Part shown: positions 26,302 through 35,239 of the stretch, in pieces
Layout of the letters: each line of letters opens with the position of its first letter
Position numbering within the stretch: the stretch's first letter is position 1
Origin: JAHEJV01 sp964653555
GTDB lineage: Bacteria > Myxococcota_A > UBA9160 > SMWR01
Length of the DNA: 64,000 bases
Reading direction: 5' to 3'
Assembly: GCA_964653555.1 (NCBI GenBank)
Contig: CAZZFT010000009.1
Span: 9,939-73,938 of the forward strand
The notes under the pieces: model-generated
The model's input: the letters and a program-made list of their open reading frames with translations, nothing else
What the model was told of the DNA's origin: nothing
Databases searched by the model: none
Translations under genes and position numbers: made by a program

Positions 26302-26760
26302 ATGAGCAGAGACGACGAGGCAACTCGGCGGATCGGGACGCAAGGCCACTCCATAGGACGGATCGAACACGGCCACCGCTCACTGCGGAGCCGCCTCGAT
26401 GCGTTGACGGGCGCCGCGGATCGCGCGGGTGTTCTGTCGGGTCTGCAGGAGCTTCCCAAGATGCTGGGGGAGCACTTCGCCGACGAAGAGGTCGGCGGCG
26501 GGCTCTACGACGATCTCGCGCGGCGCAGACCCCGGCTTCTGGCCCAACTCGACGTGTTGCGCGGCGAACACCGAGCCATCCTCGCCGAGCTCGAGACCTT
26601 GATCCGCGAGATCCAGAGCGACCCCGCGCCGGGCGGGGTGCTCAGCGAGGCGACGCGGCGGGGGATCAACCGCTGCGCCGAGAGGCTGCGGCGTCACGAG
26701 CACGACGAGTCGACGATGATCGTCGATGTCTACTACACCGACGAAGGGGGACCCGGCTGA
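26302..26760 (+). CDS. Hemerythrin-like HHE-domain protein
   Basis: This is a 152-residue four-helix protein. Candidate metal ligands are in IGRIEHGHRSLRSR (helix 1), LGEHFADEEVGG (helix 2), LRGEHRAILAEL (helix 3) and LRRHEHDESTMIVDVYY (helix 4), the spacing of HHE-type hemerythrins. It would bind a di-iron centre and sense or carry oxygen or nitric oxide. The start at 26302 follows a strong GGGAGGGAAG. It precedes the hemolysin-III-like gene by 23 bp, so they were probably one transcript. Confidence 0.8.
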   Translation: MSRDDEATRRIGTQGHSIGRIEHGHRSLRSRLDALTGAADRAGVLSGLQELPKMLGEHFADEEVGGGLYDDLARRRPRLLAQLDVLRGEHRAILAELETLIREIQSDPAPGGVLSEATRRGINRCAERLRRHEHDESTMIVDVYYTDEGGPG

Positions 26761-26783
26761 GAGGAGCGAGTCGAACGCGGCGG

Positions 26784-27423
26784 GTGAAGCCGCGGCTACG
26801 AGGCGTCTCGCACCGCTACGGGTTCCTGGCTTCGGTGCTGCCCTGCGTGCTTCTGGTGTGGGCGGCGCCCAGGGGACGAGCCACCCTGGCCAGCGCAGTG
26901 TATGCGGGCAGCCTGGTCGGGCTGCTCGGCACGAGCGCCCTCTACCACGGAGTCCACTGGTCCCCCCGGTGCGCGCTTCTGGCTCGCACGCCTCGATCTC
27001 GCGATGATCTTCGCCCTGATCGCCGGGACCTACACACCGATCGCCATGCTCCGGCTCGGGCCGAAGCTGGGGACCGTCGTGTTGGCGGGAGTGTGGGGCG
27101 CGGCGCTGCTGGGCGCCGTGCTCAAGACGATCTGGATCGACCCGCCGAAGTGGGCCAGCGCCGCGATCTACGTCGGTGTCGGATCGGTGGCGCTGCTCTT
27201 CCTGCCCCGGGTCGTCGCAGCGATCGGCGTGCCCGCTACCGCCCTCATGTTGCTGGGCGGTGTGCTCTACGTGGCGGGGGCCGTCGTCTACGGAATCCAG
27301 TGGCCCGACCCGCTGCCAGAGGTCTTCGGCTACCACGAGATCTTCCACGCCTTCGTGGTCGCGGCCGCCAGCGTGCACTTCCTCACGATCGCGTTCTACA
27401 TCATCCCCGCCCGCACTCTATGA
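26784..27423 (+). pseudogene. Hemolysin III / PAQR-family membrane protein with a frameshift
   Basis: From GTG 26784 one frame reads YAGSLVGLLGTSALYHGVHW. The family continues in the next frame with ARFWLARLDLAMIFALIAGT and ends at 27423 with HAFVVAAASVHFLTIAFYI. Removing a single base near 26970-26976, at the CCCCCCGG run, restores a 212-residue seven-helix protein with the conserved HGVHW, DLAMIF and late HxxxH pattern. It is either a real frameshift pseudogene or a sequencing error in the run. HlyIII relatives are membrane hydrolase-like proteins. Confidence 0.75.
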
Positions 27424-27593
27424 GTCCGCAGAAGCCGCCGCGGTGATCCGCCGAGCCAGGGATCGACCCGACCGCCCGCTTGCCGGGTGAGGAGCGGCGT
27501 GAGGTGCCGGATCAGCGCGCGACCAGGTGGCACACGTAGCCCTCGTTCACGTTCTCGGGCGCAGGCCGTACAGCCGTGGCGCCGAGGTTCCGC

Positions 27594-29714
27594 TCACAGG
27601 AACGGCTGGGCGCGCTCGAGCAGCTCCGCGAGACCCGGCTCCTTCGGATCTCGCGGCTTCCCCGGGTGGATGATGCCGACCTGACAGCTCTCCGCGGCCT
27701 CGACGAGGTCTCGGTAGCTCCCGGCATCGACGTCCGCGATGTAGGCCTGCTTGTTCTCGTCGTAGGCGAACATCTTCGCATTGCGCTGCGTGCACTCGTC
27801 GCAGGTCGTGCAGCGGGCGGTCTCGATGTACGCCTCGTCCGGGTCCCGCAGGGCCGCCGACTCGGCGACCGGCTCCTCCACCCCGACGTCGCGCGTCTCC
27901 CCTCCGCACGGCTCCGGCGCCGCGGATATCGGTGAGCGCTCCTCGCGCTCCTGCTCCCAAGCCGACCGCTCTTCCTCGATCCGACGCCGAAGCCACTCGT
28001 CGCGCACGCCCGTGAGCTCCTGGAGACCGCGCCAGCGCTCGCGACAGCGCTTCGCCGCGCGGATCAGCGCGAGGTCGACGCGGGCCCGCTGCAGCCGGTC
28101 CTCCGCGTCGACGACCCAGACGTAGGGGGACTTGTCGCGGGCGTCGTCCTCGTCGAGCGCGAGATAGTGCGACACGGGCACCAGGCGCTCGTCCCGGTCC
28201 TCCGGTGCGACGCGCTCGAACCAGCGCGCGCAGCGCCGATCGGAGACGGCGAAGTCGACGAAGGTGAACGCGACGTCCTCGCCGCTCCGGCGAAGCGCCT
28301 CGTCCTCGTACTCGAGGCGGAAGATCGGCCAGTCCCGCTCGGGCTGGGGATCGGCCTCGAGGCGGAGGCGATCCCGCCAGCCGCCCCCGGCGTCGGGGTC
28401 GTAGCTGAAGCCGGGAAACGCGCGCGACTCCGTGGCGCTCGCCGCCCGCAGGTAGGGCGGGAGCGCGGGGACCTGCTCGGCAGATCCCACGAACACGCTG
28501 AACAGCGCCGGGCCCGACCGGGCGAGACCCTCCCGGATGCGATCGTGGACCCGATACAGGCTCGAGCTGGCCGCCTGCAGCACGTAGGGCGCGCCCAGCG
28601 CGATTCCCATCGCGGCCAGAGGGACGCTGGCCGGCCCCTGATCCGACCCGCCGCCGAGCGTGCCGGTCAGGACGTCGTCGCTCGGGAAGAGCACCTTGAT
28701 CGGCAGGCCCGAGGCGAGCAGCTCGAGGACCTCCGCCATCTCGCGCGCGCTGCCCGGCTTCGCGGGCAGGGTGACCAGGTAGGAGGGGAAGCGCGCCAGA
28801 TCCTCCGGCTCGAGCGATGTCTCGTCGAAGCGCGCGAAGAGGGCGTCGTGCTCGGCCTCGCGATAGCGGTTCGCGGCCTCGAGCTCCGCGATCGCCATCG
28901 CGCGCACGAGCTCGGCCATCTCGGCCCTGCGCTCCCGGAAGGCCTCCGCGGCATCAGCGCCGTTGCGGAACGAGAACCCGTGCGGCGACGGATCGCCGCC
29001 CTCCCCCTCGCCCGCACCGGACCTCGCGAAGAAGCGCTGGGACCGGAGCACCGCGAGGGTGGAGCGGATCCGCTCGCGCCGCGCCGTGGAGATCCGCTCC
29101 TCGGGTCGTTCCAGGAGCTCTGACCACGCCCCGAAGTCGAAGCCCTCGGCATGCGTCGCTCCGACGGAGTGCGCGACCACCTGCGGAGCGCGGGCATCCG
29201 CCGACTTCGAGAAGTCGACGGCGAGGATGCCCTCGAGCTTCGAGATCAGACCCTCGAGCTCCTCGCATGCCGCGCGGGCGCGCTCGCGCTCGATCGCGGT
29301 CCACGCGTGCCGCACCAACGCGGCGGCGCCCTCCTCGTCGCAGTCGACGAGCGCTCCGTCCAGGTGCAGCGCCGCACGGGCGCGGCGCAGGCTGTCCTCC
29401 AGCCTCTCCTCCGCGGCTCCGGGCTCGGCGCAGAGCTCTCTCGCGCACAGCTCCCAGAGCGCGTGGAGCGATCCCCTGGCCCCCGCAGCCACTCGCGACC
29501 GGATTCCGGATTCGAGCCGCAGTACGTGCTGGCGCATCCGCTCGCCCGCTGGACCCGGCGGGGCGATCTCCCGGAGCAGCGCGTCGATGGCATCCGAGAG
29601 CGAGCGCGCGAAGTCGTCTCCGGTCGCGTCGTCGGCGAGGATCAGGGGATAGTCGTAACGAAGCCGCGACAGGTCCCGGTAGCCGGCCAGCTGTGCGGAG
29701 CGAAGCGTCGTCAC
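27594..29714 (-). CDS. Large OFOR-associated protein with C-terminal [4Fe-4S] ferredoxin domain
   Basis: This is a 706-residue protein. Residues 1 to about 620 form a mostly helical, Arg/Glu-rich region with no fold I can name; it contains a more hydrophobic middle (PLAAMGIALGAPYVLQAA) and the segment FPGFSYDPDAGGGWRDRL. The C-terminus is a single-cluster ferredoxin with Cys635, Cys638 and Cys641 (CTTCDEC) and Cys677 (ESCQVGIIHPGKP). It is the last gene of the redox operon, and its GTG start overlaps the stop of the oxidoreductase beta gene (GTGA). The likely role is the dedicated electron acceptor or docking partner of the 2-oxoacid oxidoreductase. Confidence 0.75.
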   Translation of the reverse strand: MTTLRSAQLAGYRDLSRLRYDYPLILADDATGDDFARSLSDAIDALLREIAPPGPAGERMRQHVLRLESGIRSRVAAGARGSLHALWELCARELCAEPGAAEERLEDSLRRARAALHLDGALVDCDEEGAAALVRHAWTAIERERARAACEELEGLISKLEGILAVDFSKSADARAPQVVAHSVGATHAEGFDFGAWSELLERPEERISTARRERIRSTLAVLRSQRFFARSGAGEGEGGDPSPHGFSFRNGADAAEAFRERRAEMAELVRAMAIAELEAANRYREAEHDALFARFDETSLEPEDLARFPSYLVTLPAKPGSAREMAEVLELLASGLPIKVLFPSDDVLTGTLGGGSDQGPASVPLAAMGIALGAPYVLQAASSSLYRVHDRIREGLARSGPALFSVFVGSAEQVPALPPYLRAASATESRAFPGFSYDPDAGGGWRDRLRLEADPQPERDWPIFRLEYEDEALRRSGEDVAFTFVDFAVSDRRCARWFERVAPEDRDERLVPVSHYLALDEDDARDKSPYVWVVDAEDRLQRARVDLALIRAAKRCRERWRGLQELTGVRDEWLRRRIEEERSAWEQEREERSPISAAPEPCGGETRDVGVEEPVAESAALRDPDEAYIETARCTTCDECTQRNAKMFAYDENKQAYIADVDAGSYRDLVEAAESCQVGIIHPGKPRDPKEPGLAELLERAQPFL

Positions 29715-30706
29715 GGCGAGCGCTCCGCGCCGGCAGGCCACACCGTGAACCGGTCGAACTCGCCCTCCACTCCCCGGCGAATCCGCTCGGGCGTGCGCAC
29801 GCCCTGCGGCCTGCGGAGATCTTCGTAGCACGGCACGGACTCGTCCCGGTACAGGATGCCGACCGGGATCCGGTCTCGCAGCGCGGCGATCTCGCGGGCG
29901 CGCCCGAGGTCCCCGGGGTCGTGCACCTGCTGCCGCGGGCAGGTCTGGGACAGGCCGGGGCCGGGCTGGATCCCGTCCGCGTGCGTCAGCAGCAGGATGC
30001 TCTCCGGGTCGTGCAGCCACGGATCGAAGAGCAACGGCAGGAACTCCGGACAGCGTTGCAGCACGCGGACGAACGAGAGGCCCCTGTGGTGGAAGGCCCG
30101 GGCGAAGATCTCGTGGAAGAGCTCCGGAATCCAATCCACGGACTGTGCGACGAAGGAGACGTTGGCCACCCCGAGCGTGGTGCTGAGCGGGTCGATCGGC
30201 TCCAGCCAAGCGCCCCGCGGCGTGGTGCGGGTGACGAGCCCCTGCGGCGACGTGGGAGAGGCCTGCATCTTGGTCAACCCGAAGATGTGGTTGTCGTGCA
30301 GCACCACAGTCATGTTCATGTTGTATCGGATCGCGTGGATCCAATGGGCGGCCCCGATGCTGCAGCAGTCGCCGTCACCCATGTTCACGAACACGTGCAG
30401 GTCGGGGCGCCGGATCGCGACCCCCTCCGCGATCGGCAGCGCGCGGCCGTGGATCCCGTGGAAGCCGTAGGTCCGCATGTAGTGCGGGAAGCGGCTCGAG
30501 CAGCCGATCCCCGACACGAACACCACCCTCTCGGGCGGAAGCTGCTCCTCGCGGCACAGGCGCTGGATGCCGGCGAGCACCGCGTTGTCTCCGCACCCCG
30601 CGCACCAGCGGGGCGTCGCCGCCTGGTAGTCCTCGAGATCGTAGTGATCCGCCGCGGCCTCGCCGAGGCGCAGACACGTGGGGTTGAAGTGAAACGGCGC
30701 GCTCAC
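29711..30706 (-). CDS. 2-oxoacid:ferredoxin oxidoreductase, beta subunit
   Basis: This is a 331-residue TPP-binding beta subunit. The early WCAGCGDNAVLAGIQ has the Cys of the cluster/TPP region, ISGIGCSSRFPHY-type sequence is present as VSGIGCSSRFPHYM, and the TPP/Mg motif is NMGDGDCCSIGAAHWIHA followed by NMTVVLHDNHIFGLTKMQ. With the alpha subunit it decarboxylates a 2-oxoacid to the acyl-CoA and passes electrons to ferredoxin. It overlaps both neighbours by 4 bp (GTGA at each end). The substrate could be 2-oxoglutarate, pyruvate or an aryl/branched oxoacid; sequence alone does not decide. Confidence 0.92.
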   Translation of the reverse strand: MSAPFHFNPTCLRLGEAAADHYDLEDYQAATPRWCAGCGDNAVLAGIQRLCREEQLPPERVVFVSGIGCSSRFPHYMRTYGFHGIHGRALPIAEGVAIRRPDLHVFVNMGDGDCCSIGAAHWIHAIRYNMNMTVVLHDNHIFGLTKMQASPTSPQGLVTRTTPRGAWLEPIDPLSTTLGVANVSFVAQSVDWIPELFHEIFARAFHHRGLSFVRVLQRCPEFLPLLFDPWLHDPESILLLTHADGIQPGPGLSQTCPRQQVHDPGDLGRAREIAALRDRIPVGILYRDESVPCYEDLRRPQGVRTPERIRRGVEGEFDRFTVWPAGAERSP

Positions 30707-32577
30707 GATCGCGTTCCTCCCAGCCGCTCGCGGATCGCGCTCTCGATCAAACCGGGCGAAAGCGGCTCCCCCCTCACCTGCCCCCAGCAGTCGATGTCCA
30801 CCAGGCAGCGCGCGCGGAGCAGCCAGCCGAGGTTGGAGTAGCGGCGGTTGTCCTCGTCGACCCACCCGTCTCCGGGGCGGTCGCACCAGTTGTTCTCGGC
30901 AGTCATCACCCGTTCGAAGCGCTGCATGGCCGCCCGGATCCCCGGCGCCATCGGCTGCAGGAAGCGCAGATGCATCGACGACACCCGGTGCCCCTCGGCC
31001 CGCACGCGCGCGACGGCCTCCTCGATCGCGCCCTTCGTGGATCCCCAGCCCACGACCAGTAGGTCGCCCTCCGGGTCCCCGAAGATCGGAGGCGGACGCA
31101 GCGTCTTCTGGAACGCGATCAGCTTTTGGCTGCGGTGTCGGATGGCGTCCTCGTTGACGGTCGGCGCATAGGCGACGTGGCTCTCGCGATCGTGGGCGAG
31201 CCCGGTCACCGTGTGCATGCCGCCCGGTCTCCCCGGCACGAAGCGGGGCGCGAGGCCGGTCCGCTCGTCCCAGTCGTAGGGGGCGGCGCCCTCCGGCACC
31301 GGGCTCTGGTCGACGGGAGGGGCCAGCCATGCATCGTCGAGCTTCGGCCGCGGGAAGGGCTGCTGGGCGGTCGCCAGGCTGGCATCCGAGAGCAGCACCA
31401 CGACGGTGCGCAGCGTCTCGGCGATCTTGCGCGCGGTGATCACCGAGTGGAAGCAGTCCTCCACGTCCGAGGTGGCCATCACGACCTTCGGGGCGTCACC
31501 GTGGCTGCCGAAGCACGCGGCGAGCAGATCACCCTGCTCGGCCTTCGTCGGCTGGCCGGTGCTGGGCCCCCCGCGTTGGACGTTGATCACGACGAGCGGG
31601 ATCTCGGCCATGACGGCGAGCCCGATGCTCTCCTGCTTGAGCGAATAGCCCGGGCCCGAGGTGATCGTCACCGCGCAGCGTCCGGCGTAGGAGGCGCCAA
31701 TCGCGAACGCACAGGCGGCGATCTCGTCCTCTGCCTGGTGCACGATGCCACCCATCCGCTCGAACGCCTCGCTCAGATAGTGGGAGACCGAGGTGGCGGG
31801 CGTGATCGGGTACATGGCGCAGACGTCCATGCCCGACGCCATCACCCCGAGCGCGAGCGCCGTGTTCCCGTTCACGACCAGACGCGGCTCGCGGATCGGC
31901 GCGGCCGAGATCCGGAAGGCGAGATCGAGGTTGGCCCTGGCCCACTCCCAGCCGGCGTCGAGCAGGCGCTGGTTGGTGGCGATCACCTCCTCGGACTTGC
32001 TCGCGAAGGTCGTGGCCACCTGGCGTCGCGCCCGCTCGCGGTCGAGCCCGTAGATCCGGCACAGAAGACCCAGCGCGAACATGTTCTTCCCGCGCCGCGG
32101 GTCGTCGATGTGCTTGCGACACTCGACCTCGATCGGTACCTCGTAGACACGATGCCCACGCTCGACCAGCTCGGCGTGCGCCGCGGCGTAGGAATCGGCG
32201 ATCTCCCGGTTGGCGTGCGTCCGCCACTTGTTCTCGATGAGCACGATGCATCCGGACGCCAAGTGATCGATCCGCCCGAGCAGCACCTTCTCGTTGAAGC
32301 TCACCACCAGATTCGCCGCATCGCCGCCGTTGCGGACGTCGCCGGCGCCGATCCGCACGCGAATCCCGCTGGCTCCAGCGATGCTCCGCGCCGGCGGCTG
32401 GATCTCCGCCGGAATGATCTCGACGGTCCAGACTCCGTTGCCCATCGCCGCGGCAATCGAGGCGAACGACTGGCCGCATTTCTGCGCCCCCTCGCCGGAG
32501 TCGCTGATGACCTCGAGCACGTGCTCGTCGATCACCTCGGGCGCCTTCCCGCTCGACTTCGCTCGCGTCCTCGCCAT
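30703..32577 (-). CDS. 2-oxoacid:ferredoxin oxidoreductase, gamma-alpha fused subunit
   Basis: This is a 624-residue protein. The N-terminal gamma domain (to about 190) has SGEGAQKCGQSFASIAAAMG, and the alpha domain starts near 215 with ALALGVMASGMDVCAMYPIT. The TPP/CoA region is AEDEIAACAFAIGASYAG followed by TSGPGYSLKQESIGLAVMAE and QRGGPSTGQPTKAEQGDL. The gamma-alpha fusion is the KorA-type architecture. I chose ATG 32577 because AAGGA is well spaced; ATG 32592 is the alternative. It follows the Nfn-like large subunit gene by about 25 bp and overlaps the beta gene. Confidence 0.9.
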   Translation of the reverse strand: MARTRAKSSGKAPEVIDEHVLEVISDSGEGAQKCGQSFASIAAAMGNGVWTVEIIPAEIQPPARSIAGASGIRVRIGAGDVRNGGDAANLVVSFNEKVLLGRIDHLASGCIVLIENKWRTHANREIADSYAAAHAELVERGHRVYEVPIEVECRKHIDDPRRGKNMFALGLLCRIYGLDRERARRQVATTFASKSEEVIATNQRLLDAGWEWARANLDLAFRISAAPIREPRLVVNGNTALALGVMASGMDVCAMYPITPATSVSHYLSEAFERMGGIVHQAEDEIAACAFAIGASYAGRCAVTITSGPGYSLKQESIGLAVMAEIPLVVINVQRGGPSTGQPTKAEQGDLLAACFGSHGDAPKVVMATSDVEDCFHSVITARKIAETLRTVVVLLSDASLATAQQPFPRPKLDDAWLAPPVDQSPVPEGAAPYDWDERTGLAPRFVPGRPGGMHTVTGLAHDRESHVAYAPTVNEDAIRHRSQKLIAFQKTLRPPPIFGDPEGDLLVVGWGSTKGAIEEAVARVRAEGHRVSSMHLRFLQPMAPGIRAAMQRFERVMTAENNWCDRPGDGWVDEDNRRYSNLGWLLRARCLVDIDCWGQVRGEPLSPGLIESAIRERLGGTRS

Positions 32578-32602
32578 CCGATCCTTGCCCATCCTTCCGA
32601 TC

Positions 32603-34114
32603 TCACGCCACGCGCAGGCGCACGAAGTTGCGCTCCGCCGGGTCGATCCCGAAGCGCCTGCCCTCACCGTCCGTCATCGCCGGCCGATAGATGCGATTCG
32701 TATCGCGAATGCCCAGGTAGGCTTTCATGCTGCGCGCGGCCCGACGGCCCGCGCCCATCGCGAGGATCACCGTTGCCGCGCCCGTAACGATGTCGCCCCC
32801 TGCGTACACGCCGGCGAGCGAGGTTGCGAGGTTCTCGTCGGTGCGGATGTAGCCCCGCTCGTCGAGCTCGAGCTTCGATGTCTGGCCCAGGACCGGGTTC
32901 GCGTTGGTGCCGATCGCGTAGACGACCGTCTGCACCTCGACCTCGTACTCACTGCCCTCGATCGGGACCGGACGCCGTCGCCCCGACTCGTCGGGATCGC
33001 CGAGCTCCGTCCGCTGGCAGCGGACCGCGCGCACCACCCCCTCCTCGTCGCCCAGGATCTCCACGGGGGTGGTGAGCCAGTGGAAGTCGATGCCCTCCTC
33101 CTCCGCGTGGTGGAGCTCCTCCTCCCGCGCCGGGCTCTCGTCGCGGCTGCGCCGGTAGAGGCAGCTCACCCGCTGCGCACCGGAGCGGAGCGCCACCCGC
33201 ATCGCGTCCATCGCGGTGTTGCCCGCCCCGATCACCGCGACGTGGGCGCCGAGCTCGAGGGGCGTGTCGTACTTCGGGAACTCAGTGGCTCCCATCAGAT
33301 TGCAGCGGGTCAGGAGCTCATTGGCCGAGAGCACGCCGTGAAGCGACTCGCCCGAGATGCCCATGAAGCTCGGATAGCCGGCCCCACTCGCGATGAACAG
33401 CGCGTCGAAGCCGAGCTCTCCGAGCAGCTGATCGAGGGTGAACAGCCGCCCGATCAGCGTGTTGCACTCGATCCGCACACCGAGCCGCTTCAGGTTGTCG
33501 ATCTCCGCGTCGATCACGGCGTTCGGCAGCCGGAACTCGGGAATCCCGTAGCGGAGCACACCGCCCGGCGCGTGCAGAGCCTCGAAGATCGTGACCTCGC
33601 AGCCGGCCTTCGCCATGTCGGCGGCGCAGGCCATCCCGGCGGGACCCGAGCCCACGATGCCGACCTTGAAGCCGGTGGAGGCGATGTAGGGGCGGCTGCT
33701 CCACCCCTCGGCGATCGCCAGGTCGCCGACCCAGCGCTCCAGCCGACCGATCGCCACCGGCTCCAGCGTGTCGCCGACCGTGCAGACGCCCTCGCACTGG
33801 TCCTCCTGCGGACACACGCGTCCACAGACCGCGGGGAGGAGGTTCGCGTCACACAGCACGTCGTAGGCGCCGCGGAAGTCCTTCTCGTTGATCCGCCCGA
33901 TGAAGCCCGGAATGTCGATCGCCACCGGACAGGCGTCGACGCAGGTAGGGTGCTCGCAGAGCAGGCAGCGCTGGGACTCGATCAGCGCGTCCTCCGGGCG
34001 GTAGCCGAGCGCCACCTCCTCGAAGTTGTGCACCCGCTCCGCCGCCGGCTGCTCGGGAATCGGCGTACGCTGCTGGGGAATGGTGCGGATGGTCCTCTTC
34101 TTCGGTCTCGCCAT
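32603..34114 (-). CDS. NfnB/SudA-like FAD-NADPH oxidoreductase (GltD family)
   Basis: This is a 503-residue flavoprotein. The N-terminal iron-sulfur part has CLLCEHPTCVDACPV and CGRVCPQEDQCEGVC. The FAD fold starts at KVGIVGSGPAGMACAADMAK, the NADPH fold at HVAVIGAGNTAMDAMRVALR, and a late GVYAGGDIVTGAATVILAMG closes FAD binding. This is the large subunit type found in NADH-dependent ferredoxin:NADP oxidoreductase and sulfide dehydrogenase. Next to the NfnA-like gene (12 bp gap) it should move electrons between ferredoxin and pyridine nucleotides, recycling ferredoxin for the adjacent oxidoreductase. Confidence 0.92.
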   Translation of the reverse strand: MARPKKRTIRTIPQQRTPIPEQPAAERVHNFEEVALGYRPEDALIESQRCLLCEHPTCVDACPVAIDIPGFIGRINEKDFRGAYDVLCDANLLPAVCGRVCPQEDQCEGVCTVGDTLEPVAIGRLERWVGDLAIAEGWSSRPYIASTGFKVGIVGSGPAGMACAADMAKAGCEVTIFEALHAPGGVLRYGIPEFRLPNAVIDAEIDNLKRLGVRIECNTLIGRLFTLDQLLGELGFDALFIASGAGYPSFMGISGESLHGVLSANELLTRCNLMGATEFPKYDTPLELGAHVAVIGAGNTAMDAMRVALRSGAQRVSCLYRRSRDESPAREEELHHAEEEGIDFHWLTTPVEILGDEEGVVRAVRCQRTELGDPDESGRRRPVPIEGSEYEVEVQTVVYAIGTNANPVLGQTSKLELDERGYIRTDENLATSLAGVYAGGDIVTGAATVILAMGAGRRAARSMKAYLGIRDTNRIYRPAMTDGEGRRFGIDPAERNFVRLRVA

Positions 34115-34126
34115 GAGCTCCCGGCG

Positions 34127-35239
34127 TCAGCCTCCCGCCGCCTCCCCTTCCTTCTCTGCGCTCCAGACCTCGAGAGCCCGCTGCTCTTGAGGCCTGAAGC
34201 GACGGAGCCGGCTCATCAGATCGTCGAAGTCGACCTGGTGGCCGTCGAACTCCGGACCGTCCACGCAGGCGAAGCGCACCCGGTCTCCGACGCGCACCCG
34301 GCAGCCGCCGCACATTCCGGTGCCATCCACCATGATGGGATTGAGGCTCACCGTCGTCGGAACGCCGCGGATCCGGGTGGTCTCCGCGCAGGCCCGCATC
34401 ATGACGGGCGGCCCGATCGCGACCACTCGATCGACGTCTCCATGTGCCTCCAGGGCCGCTTCGACGCCCTTCGTCACGAGCCCGCGGATGCCCACCGAGC
34501 CGTCGTCGGTGCAGACGATCAACTCGTCGCTGTACTTCGAGAGCTTCTCCTCCCAGAACATCAATTCGCGGCTCTTGAAGCCGACCACGCCGATCGTGTA
34601 GGCGCCCCTCTGCTTGAAGGCACGCAGCTGCGGAAAGATCGCCGCGATTCCGAGGCCCCCGCCCACGCAGACCACCTTCGAGATCCCGTCGATCTCGCTC
34701 GGGATGCCGAGGGGGCCCACCACGCTGTACAGGCGCGTGCCCGCCCGGCAGCGCCGCTGGATCTCGCGGGTGGTCTTGCCGACCGCCTGGACGACCAGCG
34801 TGATGGTCCCGGCCTCGCGATCGAAGTCGGCGATGGTCAGGGGAATGCGCTCCCCGTGCTCGTGGGAGATCACCACCACGAATTGTCCCGGCGCCGCGGC
34901 GCGCGCCAGCCAGGGGTGGTGGATCTCGAGCAGGTAGGTGACGTCCGAGAAGTCGTCTCGGCGCACGACCTCGAAGCCGTCGGCGCAGGTGGGCGCCGCG
35001 CGCGCGGCCGGGTAGGTCCGGCAGGCCTCCTCCTGCTGCGCGCGTGCCGCGTCGATGCGCTCGCGGAACTCGGCGACCACGGGCCAGCGCGCCTGCCTCG
35101 CCTCCTCGAGGCTCCGGAGGCGGAGCGAGCGGCGAAGGTCGTGGCCGAGCGCGCTACGAAGGCTCGCCGGGACGGCGACCTTCACCCACCAGTTGCCGTT
35201 GCGCTGGAAGAGGTAGCGTCTGTCGCTCGTCGTTCCCAC
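34127..35239 (-). CDS. NfnA/SudB-like ferredoxin-NADP reductase fused to a recombinase N-terminal arm
   Basis: Residues about 85-370 are the NfnA/SudB reductase: FEVVRRDDFSDVTYLLEI, RIPLTIADFDREAGTITL, VCVGGGLGIAAIFPQLRAF and the 2Fe-2S Cys set with CGGCRVRVGDRVRFACVDGP. Residues 1 to about 75 are instead the DNA-binding arm of a tyrosine recombinase: RRYLFQRNGNWWVKVAVP and ALGHDLRRSLRLRSLEEARQ. No ATG, GTG or TTG lies in frame between the two parts near the normal reductase start, so the fused GTG at 35239 (or ATG 35545, which has a strong GGAGGG) must be used. The first gene of the redox operon thus has a foreign N-terminus. Confidence 0.75.
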   Translation of the reverse strand: MGTTSDRRYLFQRNGNWWVKVAVPASLRSALGHDLRRSLRLRSLEEARQARWPVVAEFRERIDAARAQQEEACRTYPAARAAPTCADGFEVVRRDDFSDVTYLLEIHHPWLARAAAPGQFVVVISHEHGERIPLTIADFDREAGTITLVVQAVGKTTREIQRRCRAGTRLYSVVGPLGIPSEIDGISKVVCVGGGLGIAAIFPQLRAFKQRGAYTIGVVGFKSRELMFWEEKLSKYSDELIVCTDDGSVGIRGLVTKGVEAALEAHGDVDRVVAIGPPVMMRACAETTRIRGVPTTVSLNPIMVDGTGMCGGCRVRVGDRVRFACVDGPEFDGHQVDFDDLMSRLRRFRPQEQRALEVWSAEKEGEAAGG

